This document shows, one piece after another, positions 11,890 to 21,490 of a stretch of DNA of 64,000 bases. The stretch is from contig NC_064839.1 of the NCBI RefSeq assembly GCF_024166365.1, positions 31,570,378-31,634,377 on the forward strand, given 5' to 3'. The position numbers and the translations under genes were made by a program. The first letter of the stretch is position 1. Each line of letters starts with the position of its first letter. Origin of the DNA: Elephas maximus indicus (lineage: Eukaryota > Chordata > Mammalia > Proboscidea > Elephantidae). The notes beneath the pieces are model-generated. The model ran no database searches. It was not told where the DNA came from and saw nothing but the letters and a program-made list of their open reading frames with translations.

Positions 11890-12455
11890 CACTATCTATC
11901 ATGGATTGAATGTGTCCCCCCAAAACATCTGTCAACTTAGCTGGGCCATGATTCCCAGGATTGTGTGATTGTTCACCATTTTGTCATCTGATGTGATTTT
12001 CATATGTATTATATAAACTCTATCTCTATGATGTTCATGAGGTAGGATTAGCAGCAGTTATGTTAATGAAGTAGGATTCAGTCTACAAGATTGGATTGTG
12101 TCTTGAGCCAATCTCTTTTGAGATATAAAAGAGAGAAGTGAGCAGAGAGACATGGGGACTTCATACCATCAAGAAAGAAGCACCAGGAGTACTCACACCA
12201 CCAAGAAAGAAGCACCGGCAACATAGCATGTCCTTTGGACTCAGGGTCCCTGCGCTGAGAAGCTCCTTGACCAGGGGAAGACAGATGACATGGTCCTTCC
12301 CCCAGGTTCTACAGAGAGAGAAAGCCTTCGCCTGGAGCTGACATCCCGAATTTGGACTTCTAGCCTCCTAGACTGTGAGAGAATAAATTTCTCCCTGTTA
12401 AAGCCATCCACTTATGGTATTTCTGTTATAGCAGCACTAAATAACTGAGACACTA
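11890..12455 (+). mobile_element. MaLR/ERVL-type solo LTR, copy A
   Basis: It opens 'atggattgaatgtgtccccc' and carries 'tttggacttctagcctccta', a polyadenylation-like 'gagaataaatttctccctgt' and the end 'gttatagcagcactaaataa'. This is the usual architecture of a MaLR-class LTR. The short direct repeat 'acactatc' is seen at both sides. No internal retroviral coding sequence is attached. Related copies lie at 14,945-15,455 and 41,361-42,352. Confidence 0.72.
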
Positions 12456-12469
12456 TCCAACCCGAAAAA

Positions 12470-12671
12470 GCAACCCCACTACTGTTGAGTCAATCCTGAC
12501 TCATAGTGACCTTGTAGAACAGAGTAGGACTGCACCCAGAGGGTTTCCAAGGCTGTAATCTTTATGAAAGCAACTGCCATATATTTCTTCCACAGAGTGG
12601 CTAGTGAGTTCAAACTCCCGAACTTTTGGTTAGCAGCAGAGAACTTAAACACTGTACAACCATGGCTCCCT
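12470..12671 (-). mobile_element. AfroSINE, reverse, long form
   Basis: The plus strand reads 'actgttgagtcaatcctgac' through 'ggctgtaatctttatgaaag' to 'ctgtacaaccatggctccc'. It is diverged and nearly full length. Confidence 0.85.
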
Positions 12672-12683
12672 TCATATTCTAGG

Positions 12684-13108
12684 TTGTTGTTGTTGGATGA
12701 CATCAAGCCAGCTCGAGCTGGTTCTGACTCCTAGCATTCCTATGTACAAGAGAATGAAACACTGTGTGGTCCTGCACCAATCTCACAATTGTTGCTATGT
12801 TTGAGCCCATTGTTGCAGCCACTGTGTCAATCTATCTCACTGAGGGTCTTCCTCTTTTTCACTGACCCTCTATTTTGCCTATTCTGGTATCCATGTCCAG
12901 GAACTAGTCTCTCCTAATAACATGTCCAAAGTACATGAAGAGAAGTCTCGCTGTCCCGGCTTCTAAGGAGCATTCTGGTTGTACTTCTTCCACGACAGAT
13001 TTGTTCATTCTTCTGGCAGTCCACGGTATATTCAATATTCTTTAGCAACACCATAAGTCAAAGGCATCAATTCCTCTTCAGTCTTCATTATTCATATACT
13101 TATATAAG
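12684..13108 (-). mobile_element. RTE LINE 3' end
   Basis: The plus strand starts with the tail 'gttgttgttggatgacatca'. It then shows the antisense C-terminal ORF ('gccactgtgtcaatctatct', 'tcttctggcagtccacggta'). The sense translation corresponds to the RTE C-terminal 'ILNIPW...SLE...RWIDTV' region. It is 5' truncated and joined to an AfroSINE at about 13,113. Confidence 0.85.
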
Positions 13109-13112
13109 TAAA

Positions 13113-13211
13113 AGTGGCCCATAGGGTTTCCAAGGAGCAGCCGGTGGATTTGAACTGCTAACCTTTTGGTTAACAGCCTGCGCTCTTAACCACTGTGCCC
13201 CCAGGGCTCCT
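13113..13211 (-). mobile_element. AfroSINE, reverse, tail-truncated
   Basis: It begins at 'gtggcccatagggtttccaa' and ends 'ccactgtgcccccagggctc'. The RTE-like 3' tail is missing. Confidence 0.85.
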
Positions 13212-13227
13212 GATATACTGTAAAAAA

Positions 13228-13384
13228 ACTAAAACCAAACCCACTGCGTTGAGTTAATTCCAACTCATAACAACCCTATAGGACAGAGTAGAATTGCCCC
13301 ATACGGTTTCCAAGGAGTGCCTGGTGGATCAGAACTGCCGACCTTTTGGTTAGCAGCTGTAGCTCTTAACCACTACACCACCAG
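13228..13384 (-). mobile_element. AfroSINE, reverse, short form
   Basis: The plus strand reads 'aaaaccaaacccactgcgtt' to 'ccactacaccaccagacac'. Similar A-rich strings, 'actgtaaaaaaa' and 'actataaaaaaa', lie on the two sides and may be the target-site duplication. Confidence 0.88.
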
Positions 13385-14364
13385 ACACTATAAAAAAAAA
13401 AAAATTTTTTTTTGACACTATAAAAATAGGTGCCTATATTTGCTAACTGAATTCTGACATCAATATTAATTTTCCTACAGAGATATAAAATATTGAAGAA
13501 CTAAATGTTTTATCTGACAATAAATGATCGTTTGCCTAACACATATTTGCATATTTTACAATTCTTTGTTTGTTTATAGCTCTTCATACACAACAGACTC
13601 TATTGAATTATAAAATTTCCATGAAACTCTTAAAGAAAGCACAGAAGACACAAAGAGAAAAAGAGAGAGAGAGAGATTGAGATGCACGAATCACATTTTT
13701 CCCTTTCTGCATCCTTTCTTCCTGTTTTAAATATGAAAAGAAATGGAAGCACTTGCTGGTCAAAAAAAGTGCCACGTTTGAACGTCAGGTCACAAATGTG
13801 AAGCTGTGTCAGTGTTAGCTCACCTATACCTCTGAAAGTCATTGTTATCCCTGATTACAGGTAAGAAGTATCCTGTCTTTGTCATGCCCCTCTGTGAGGG
13901 TCCCTCTGCTGAGACCCAACTTTGTATGGAGAGCAACTATGGAGTTAAGAGGAGTGAAAGAAGGTGGCTCCATTAGTTGTGACTTAACGGAGCTGAGGAT
14001 GAGATGTGGCCATAAGCCCACTGCTCCATGTCTGCGCCCTCTCTCCATCCCCCCAGGGCCTGTGCACGTGCATTCTTGCACACAAATACACAATCATCAT
14101 GACCTACACACCCACCATACCTCCCTATCGTTCATAATTTGTATGATCCTCAGATGTGATTTCCTGGATAAACTTGGGTTTGTAAGGATTTTAGTTTATT
14201 GCGTTATCAAATCTTGTTGGTTAGCTTGGAACCTTATAACCTGCATCCTGTTGGGACTCATTTAGGACATAACTATATATTTTAATGAACTGTGTTTTAA
14301 GTTTCCTTGTCTGAAAAATAAGGGTGAACATGCAGGGTTGTTTAGAGAATGAAATTAGATGACA

Positions 14365-14656
14365 TCCTCACAATCGTTGCTATGCTTGTGCCTATCGCAG
14401 CAGCCACTGTGTCAATCCATCTCGTTGACAGTCTTCCTCTTTTTTGCTGACCTTCTAGTTTACCAAACATTATGTCTTTCTCCAGAGACTGATTCCTCCT
14501 GATAACATGTCTAAAGTATGTGAGACGTTGTCTCACCATTCTTGCTTCTAAGGAGCATTCTGGTTGTCCTTCTTCCAAGACAGATTTGTTCGTTCATTTG
14601 GCAGTCCATGGTATATTCGATATTCTTCGGCAACACCACAATACAAAGGCATCAAC
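14365..14656 (-). mobile_element. RTE LINE C-terminal ORF segment, inverted relative to its neighbour
   Basis: The antisense reading gives RTE ORF sequence from the 'LWCCGRI' region through 'RMVRQRLTYF' and 'SLEKDIMFGK' to 'RWIDTV'. At 14,656/14,657 it meets, head to head, an RTE segment in plus orientation that lies immediately upstream in the element. Confidence 0.82.
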
Positions 14657-14925
14657 TGGGAAAATCTGCTGCAAAAGACCTCTTTAAAGTGTTGAAAAGC
14701 AAAGATGTCACCTTGAAGACTAGAGCGTGCCTGAACCACGCCATGGTATTTTCAATCGCCTTATATGCACGCGAAAGTTGGACAAGGAATAAGGAAGGTG
14801 GAAGAAGAATTGTAAAGATCGCTGCCTAGAAAACCCTATATGGCAGTTCTGCTCTGTCACATGGGGTCACTATGAGTTGGAATGGAGTCGATGGCACCTA
14901 ACAACAGCAACATAAATACAAAATA
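14657..14925 (+). mobile_element. RTE ORF segment joined to an AfroSINE/RTE tail
   Basis: Forward translation gives the conserved 'GKSAAKDLFKVLKSKDVTLK' block and then 'YARESWTRNKE'. From about 14,812 the sequence changes to an AfroSINE-like 3' half ('gcctagaaaaccctatatgg') ending in the tail 'gatggcacctaacaacagc'. Together with 14,365-14,656 it makes an internally inverted, chimeric element. Confidence 0.75.
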
Positions 14926-14944
14926 CACACTACATTGTTTCAAA

Positions 14945-15455
14945 GACTTAGCACGTGTCTCCCAAAATAATGTGTCTATTTGGTTAGGCCATGATTCCCA
15001 GTATTGTGTGGTTGTTCTCTATTTTGTGATTGTAATCTTCTGCTGGGTAAGATTAGGGTGCAATTGTAACATCACCCTTACTCAGGTCACTTCCCTGATC
15101 CAATGTAAAGGGAGTTTCCCCGGGTGGGGCCTGCACCACCTTTTATCTCCCAAGAGATAAAAGGAATGGGAAACAAGCAGAGAGTTGGGGACCTCATACC
15201 ACCAAGAAAGCAGCACCAAGAGCAGAGCAGGTCCTTTGGACCCAGTGTTCCTGAGCCTGAAAAGCTCCTTGACCAGAGGAAAACTGATGACAAGGACCTT
15301 CCTCCAGAGCCGACAGAGAGAAAGCCTTCCCCTGGAGCTGTTGCCCTGAATTTGGACTTTTAGCCTACTTTACTGTGAGAAAATAAACTTCTCTTTGTTA
15401 AAGCCATCCACTTGTGGTATTTCTGTTCTAGTAGTACTAGACGACTAGGACAACA
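14945..15455 (+). mobile_element. MaLR/ERVL-type solo LTR, copy B
   Basis: It shares with copy A the blocks 'gccatgattcccagtattgt', 'cataccaccaagaaagcagc', 'aagctccttgaccagaggaa' and 'taaagccatccacttgtggt'. The middle portion differs, so the two are not simple duplicates. No retroviral coding sequence is attached. Confidence 0.72.
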
Positions 15456-16349
15456 TGCAAAAACTGGAAAATAATTACATTAATAATTTTACATCGATTA
15501 CATGTTGTGATACTTTGGCTATTTTGGTTTAAGTGAAATATAATTAATGTCACTTATTCCTTTTTTACTTTTTTTTTAACGTGGCTACCAGAAACTTTTG
15601 GATTCCGTATGTGTTTCTCATTTGCAGCCTGCATTATATTTCCATTGGACACCACTGGATCAGAAAGTTAAAAAAGAAAGTTAGCATCCTAAAATTTCAA
15701 TTATAAATACGTAAAAGCTCAAAAACAAAGGATTTGGTGAGGAAAATTGAGTTTTCAGCATCTTCAGAATTATACAAATAGGGTTCATGCTGAAAAGAGC
15801 ATTTTTTTGGTCAATTCCTTTCCAAAGTAAAGCATGAAACTTTCATCAACAACAGAAAGCCAGTCCTCATCAAATCTAGGTGAGGGTTTGGGGTGGAAGA
15901 GTGGAAGAAGAGCTTAGTAAATTTTAGTAAAAGGAAATGGAGGGAACTTGGATACAAATCCTACCATGCTACTCAATGCCTGATGACTCAATGAAAGATG
16001 TATAAACTCACTGGACCTATATTTCCTCTCTGTACAACAGAAATAGTAATACGCTTCTATCTCACAGGATTATTGCTAACATTTATTGAGTACTGGCTAT
16101 GTGCCTGGGTTTTTGTAAATGCTTATACTATCCCAAGAGTACTCATGAAGAAATGGAGGGCAATAATGGACAAGGAACTTACACACGGATACACAGTTAA
16201 AAAGGGTGGCAGTGGGATTTGGACCCTTTCAGTCTGAACCCTTCAGCACTTGAGTTTTTAACCATTGTTCTGTACTCAGATCAGACTTTTGCTGTTGAGA
16301 GAATGAAATGAAACAATGAACTTAAAGCGTATACCAAGATCGTCAAGGA
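15456..16349. other. Non-coding AT-rich interval with a MIR-like relic
   Basis: At about 15,990-16,270 the order 'gtacaacagaaatagtaata', 'acatttattgagtactggct' and 'gaacttacacacggatacac' resembles an ancient MIR/L2-class repeat. No coding potential was noticed. Confidence 0.45.
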
Positions 16350-16396
16350 AGGGTAACTCACTGCCGTCGAGTCGATTCTGACTCATAGTGACCCTA
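16350..16396 (-). mobile_element. AfroSINE tail fragment, reverse
   Basis: Only 'ctcactgccgtcgagtcgat' and 'tctgactcatagtgacccta' remain: about 45 bases of the SINE/RTE 3' end. The bases around the CpG sites are intact, so it may be relatively recent. Confidence 0.75.
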
Positions 16397-17620
16397 ATAA
16401 TTTTATCATTTTTGTTGAGGATGCATTAAAAGGGCATTGAAAAAATACAGGGTTTAAATAATTCTGTGCCCTCTTAGGATGAACTTAAGTTGACTTTGTG
16501 AATGTATTAATACTGTCCTGGATCCTGTAGCAATTGTTCAGTGTGTTGGGGAAATCTATTTAAAAAGTTAATTTATGAAATATGAAGTCAAAGAATTCTG
16601 GCCTCACATATAACTAATAAGTTTAAAATTAGTTCCTGCATGTTTAATGTAATCAGTGTCTTCACAGTTTTTCCCAAAATACATTGAATCTCAAGGCCCA
16701 CTTCTGTGGCGCCAACATCAACTCACAATATCTTCATTTAAAGGAAACTATAATTTTCATAAAGTGAACTATTTATATAAATAATTGTGTGTGTGTGTTT
16801 GTGCTAAGAGGCCCAGCAGAGCACTAGAAATTGGGCTGAGGCTGAGCCAGGTGCAGAGAGAGATTGGGGGCTGTTCCCCACTGGGACAAGCCGCTGACAA
16901 GAATTGTCCCTAGAAGTTTCCCAGGGGGTGTAACTGGGCCCAGCAAGCTGGATGACCTCCATCTACACATCCTCACAATACAAGGTCACATCACCGAGCC
17001 ACAGTCACATATAAGTTACTATCCAACCCTGCACTTCTGCCGTAGACATGATTATTTCCGACAAACTCATTTCTTGTTCAATTTGATATGAAAATTAAAG
17101 TTGTATTAGCACAATTTTTCACATTTGAGAGCATGTGAACTTCATCCTCAATGCAGCCTTAGAGGAAACCCAACTGAGCCTCAAAAGGAGGTGGGACAAT
17201 GCAGGCAAAGTTACTGTTTCCAAAATAGCTCAGCTTTGCATCCAAATCAGTCCCGTATGGGCAGTCATGCTCAGTGGGCCAAGGCGACACAATCAATGTC
17301 ACTTTCTCAGAAGGAAACCAGCTTCAGAAAAACGCTAATCGAATTGTTCCCCATTCAAATGTAATAATAGGGGAAACAAAACGAAAGTTGGTATCAATAC
17401 TTTCAACATTAAGAAGAGTGATGCTATTTCCCTGCATTTAATCAATTCACATTCTTACCCATCAAGCTTTTCTTACTTGCTTTGTTTCCATAATTGCTAA
17501 TTTAAATGAGTTGGGGAACTGGTTGTAAAGGTTTTTTGCCAGAACTGAGAACTAGGTTCTGAGTTCCAAGAGTCTACCCTCAATTTGGTTCTCACGTTAA
17601 AAATAAAAAACTGAACCCCA
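16397..17620. other. Non-coding interval, no gene seen
   Basis: It is AT-rich, with a short (GT)n run at about 16,786-16,800. No recognisable repeat family, splice pair or protein domain was found. Confidence 0.45.
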
Positions 17621-17780
17621 GGAGTTGGGTTGTTGTTGTGGTGGGTGTTGTGCACCCTCAAGTCAATTATGACTCATAGTGACCCTATGGGACAGAGTAG
17701 AACTGCCCCATAGGGTTTTCTAGGCTGAGATCTTTACAGGGGGATGTCGCCAGATCTTTTCCCCCATGGAATTAGGTTCG
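17621..17780 (-). mobile_element. AfroSINE, reverse, head-truncated
   Basis: The tail 'ggttgttgttgtggtgggtg' and 'cctcaagtcaattatgactc' continue to the central 'ggctgagatctttacagggg', then decay. The tRNA-like head is missing. Confidence 0.8.
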
Positions 17781-18051
17781 GACGAGAATAATACATGAAT
17801 TCTCTGGGTCAAGTAGGGTGACCAGAACTACTTCTTGGACTTCTTAATAAGACCTCAGTTGTTCTTCCAGATCTCTCCCGTGGGGAGGCAATTTTCCTTC
17901 CTAACCTCCTTATTCTACAAAAGAAGAAACGTTAGTCCAAAGAAGGGAAGTGACTTCAGTCTGGTCACACGGTTAGTTTGTTGAAATCAGGGCTTCGAAC
18001 TGGCTCATTCTGGTTCAAGCCCCTGTTGAGATATTGTATTTCCGCCCTAGA

Positions 18052-18129
18052 TATACTGAACCAGAATCTACATTTTTAACAAGATTCCCCAGGTGATTCT
18101 CTATGTATGACAAATTTTGAGAACCACTG
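18052..18129 (+). mobile_element. hAT-Charlie-type relic, right half
   Basis: The phrase 'ccaggtgattctctatgtat' followed by the terminal 'ttttgagaaccactg' is the typical right end of a MER5/MER20-like hAT element. Confidence 0.6.
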
Positions 18130-18135
18130 CTCTAC

Positions 18136-18262
18136 TAGTGGTTCTCAGAATTGCTTCATAACCAGCAGCAATAGCATCGCGTGGCAACTTGTTAGAAATG
18201 CAAATTCTCAGCAAGGGTTCAAACCAGAATGAACCAGCTCCAAGCCCTGGTTAAAATAAGAA
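18136..18262 (+). mobile_element. hAT-Charlie-type relic, left half
   Basis: It starts with the terminal repeat 'agtggttctcagaa' and continues 'cttgttagaaatgcaaattc', the typical left end of the same class. It sits six bases after the right end of the neighbouring relic. Confidence 0.6.
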
Positions 18263-18436
18263 AGGATGTGTCATGGAGCATGCAGATCCAAGTGCTCCAA
18301 GAATCCTGGAGCTGAGAAAGAAACACAAAGCACAGATACCTTGGTGACCTCTCTATGAACAAAACCTTGCCATGTTGGTATTTACAATTAAATTTGTTTT
18401 TATCTTAGCTTGGAGTAGCAAATTTGAGGCCTCTAA

Positions 18437-18500
18437 ATGGCTACATACTCAACAACTAACCCAGAGGTTGGTGGTTTGAACCTACCCGGAGGCACCTTGG
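18437..18500 (+). mobile_element. AfroSINE, forward, 5' half of a split copy
   Basis: The text 'ccagaggttggtggtttgaa' and 'cctacccggaggcacctt' is the head/B-box half of the second AfroSINE subfamily. The matching 3' half begins at about 19,133. Confidence 0.65.
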
Positions 18501-19132
18501 ACGTTGGCTTCACTAGGGTTGGTATCACCCAGTGCAGCAACTCATGGTGTCACTGCCCCCATGAACCACCTCTCATACCAGACCATACAGAATCCTTAGT
18601 AATGTTTTTCTGTACTAATAAACTCTTAAATCATAAGCCCCATATATCACTTCTTCTTTTCCTTTAATTACTACTTCATCCTCAAAAAAGTTATTGATAC
18701 AGGTTCCACAGATACTAATTGCCACAGTATTGTAGCTAAAACTCCAGAAAATCTGAAAAAAAAAAAATCAGTGACCAATACACACTCGCAGCAATAAAAA
18801 CAGCAGGTGCTTGTAGTGCGTACAGACAAAACCGCGTGATTCGAAGCATCATCGTAATTGGGTAATAATGACAGCTCTGACTGGAGCACATTAGAAGGTT
18901 CAAAAGGTAAATCAGCATAGAGCTTTATCCTTGTAGTTATACTGATACATGTAAGCTGGGCTTACAAAAAATGTTTGTGCTGTTATAACTACAGTATTTT
19001 ACAAAAATACTAAATTTCTGCTGAAACACTGCACAAAAATTTTATACACAGTCACTTTGGTATCACCCCCCAGCAGGGTCACCTGGTGTGGTCTGCACCC
19101 CCTGCACTCCCAGTGATGCCACTAATCTGGGA
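18501..19132. mobile_element. Unassigned insert splitting an AfroSINE
   Basis: About 630 bases of non-SINE sequence lie exactly between the two halves of one AfroSINE. Near its ends it has related phrases, 'ggtatcacccagtgcagcaa' at about 18,520 and 'ggtatcaccccccagcaggg' at about 19,060. No recognisable coding domain is present. Its class is unknown to me. Confidence 0.45.
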
Positions 19133-19258
19133 ATAATGGCCTGGCAATCTGCTTCTGAAAGGTCACAACTTTAAAAACCCTAGGGAGCACAGTTCTACTC
19201 TGCAACACATGGGGTTGCCATGAGTTGGAATAGAATCAGTAGGAACTGGTTTGTTTTT
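19133..19258 (+). mobile_element. AfroSINE, forward, 3' half of a split copy
   Basis: The text 'ggcctggcaatctgcttctg' to 'catgagttggaatagaatca' is the 3' half expected to follow the fragment at 18,437-18,500. Confidence 0.75.
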
Positions 19259-19831
19259 TGATAACATCCTAGAATTCAAAGCAGATTACCAGTTTATCTC
19301 TCAGAAGCCTTGGTCTTCAATAACATGCATTTTCACAGCTAAAAGTGACTCTCTTCTCCCACCTTTTACAGGCACCATGCAAGCTTGTGGTGCTGCTCAA
19401 GAGAAAATGGACACTTCCTGTGGAAGGACAAAGACTGGCCTTACTTGCCGTCTCTCAACAACCCTTAGAATCACATTGCAAATCCTGGGTGCAAAATAAA
19501 TGTTTGGATGTGACACTCTTGGTGGCATCTTCCCTTCATTTATGCCAGAGCTGGGCAGAATCCAACATTTCAAGAGAGACCATGGATCTTGGAAACACAA
19601 CCTCTTTCTGCCTGACACATCTTTTTAAATATTTAAGTTGTACGAGCACATGACAGAAAACATAACACTCTGTGTCATCCTTAAACCATCCCGGGTAGGG
19701 GGAACGCCAAGAATTCATCCATCTTGAATGCAGCAGGAGATTCACAGAAAAAGCTTTCTGGATCTTTCAGACTCTGAGTTCAATCCTTTGCCACTGTCTA
19801 CCTATATAATCTTGGTCTCCTATTTATTGGG

Positions 19832-20019
19832 TTGTTGTCGGGTCGATTCCAGCTCATGGTGACCCCATGTGTGCAGAGTAGAATCGCTCCATAGGGCATT
19901 CGAGACTTTAGGAAGCAGACCGCCAGGCTTGTCTTCCAAGGCGCCTCTGGGTACGTTTGAATGGCCAACCTTTCAGCTAGCAATAGAGCGCCTAACAGTT
20001 TTCACCATCCAGGGACTCC
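19832..20019 (-). mobile_element. AfroSINE, reverse, second subfamily, with clear target duplication
   Basis: The plus strand reads 'ttgttgtcgggtcgattcca' to 'accatccagggactcc'. The ten bases 'atttattggg' occur at 19,822-19,831 and again at 20,020-20,029, a perfect target-site duplication that fixes both ends. Confidence 0.93.
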
Positions 20020-20179
20020 ATTTATTGGGCCAGGAAGATAAAATAAGAGCATCTATGGAAGGCGCGATCACAGTCACTTAGTAGTCAGTTCACAAGTATC
20101 CCACTTTTCATCAACAAGTAGTAAATCCCATTATTCTAGTCCTCGAAGCCTCTTAAATCTGTCTCCCTATATATAACAC

Positions 20180-20337
20180 GGAAACCCTGCTGGTGTAGTG
20201 GTTAAGTGCTATGGCTGCTAATCAAAGGGTCGGCAGTTCGAATCCACCAGGTGCTCCTTGGAAACTCTATGGGGCAGTCCTACTCTGTCCTATAGGGTCG
20301 CTATGAGTCAGAATCGACTTGACGGCACTGGGCTTGG
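20180..20337 (+). mobile_element. AfroSINE, forward, short form, well preserved
   Basis: It runs from 'acggaaaccctgctggtgta' to 'gaatcgacttgacggcactg'. Few changes from the apparent consensus and retained CpGs suggest a younger copy. Confidence 0.92.
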
Positions 20338-20344
20338 GGAGAAC

Positions 20345-20575
20345 ATAGGCTCTCTCTGTGTTCAAATCCCTGCTAGTCCATTTATTAACTATATAACATT
20401 GGGAGACATTTAACTACTCAGAGTCCTGGTTTCCACATTTTATAAGGGGGGATAATTATAGTGCCTACCTCATTGAGGTTGTTGTGAGGATGGATTGAGA
20501 TAATTCATAGAAAGTGCTGAGCACAGTGTGTGCACATAGTAAACACTCAGTACACATCAGCTATTGCAATAATGA
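20345..20575 (+). repeat. MIR SINE relic
   Basis: The order 'gtgttcaaatccctgctagt', 'taactactcagagtcctggt', 'gtgcctacctcattgaggtt' and 'gcacatagtaaacactcagt' is classic MIR, near full length. Confidence 0.75.
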
Positions 20576-20914
20576 CACTACTCTAGTCCTGGATTCATCA
20601 TCTCTACCATAATAACTCTTCTCCCTGTTGCTTCCCCAGCTTAGAGTTTCTGCCTCTTTCTATCAGTTCTTCTCAAGGCTAGTCCAGCAATCTTTTAATA
20701 AAGCTTTGAACATACCATTCCCCCTGCTCCAAACCTTTCAAAGGCTGAAATGAAATGGGATGAATTCTGAACTCCTGAGCTTGGCATTGAAGATGTTCCT
20801 CAAAGGGTCCCAAATTTATTTATTTTTTTACCCCACCTGCAGTGGGTGGTGGTAGCAGGCATAAATTTGAGACCCCCTTTTTTTTTTTTTTACCACCTGC
20901 AGTAGGATTTGACT

Positions 20915-21490
20915 GCTGTCCACGGAAGCAGCAGTCAAGAAATCAAACAACATATTGCATTGGGCAGATCTGCTGCAATAGATCTCTTTAAAGTTTTAAA
21001 AAGCAAAGATGTCTTTTGGATGACTAAGGTGTGCCTGATCCAAGCCATGGCCTTTTCAATTGCCTCATATACATGCAAAAACTGGGCAATGGAAAAGGAA
21101 GACCTAAAAAGAATTGATGCATTCAAATTGTGGTGTTGGCGAAGAATACTGAATATACCACAGACTGCCAGAAAAAAAAAAGCAAATCAGTCCTAGAAGA
21201 GATAACTAGAATGCTCCTTAAGACACGAGGATAGTGAGACTTTGGCTCGCTTACTTTGAACACGTCATGAGGAAGGATCAATCATTGGAAAAGGACACAA
21301 CGTTTGGTAGAAGATCAGAGAAAACAAGAGAAACCTTCAATGAGATGGACTGACGAAACAGCTGAAACAACGGACGCAAGCATACCAATGATCGATCACG
21401 AAGATGTTGCGGGACCAGGGACTACTTCATTCTGTGGTGCATAAGGTCACCATAAGGAGGGACCCACTCAGCGACAACTAACAACAACAT
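20915..21490 (+). mobile_element. RTE LINE 3' end, 5' truncated
   Basis: Forward translation at 20,909-21,196 gives 'SSQEIKQHIALGRSAAIDLF' and then 'IDAFKLWCWRRILNIPQTA', the C-terminal part of the RTE ORF. Downstream the frame is broken, but the DNA continues through 'ggaaaaggacacaacgtttg' to the tail 'gcgacaactaacaacaacat'. It is a non-functional fragment. Confidence 0.88.
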
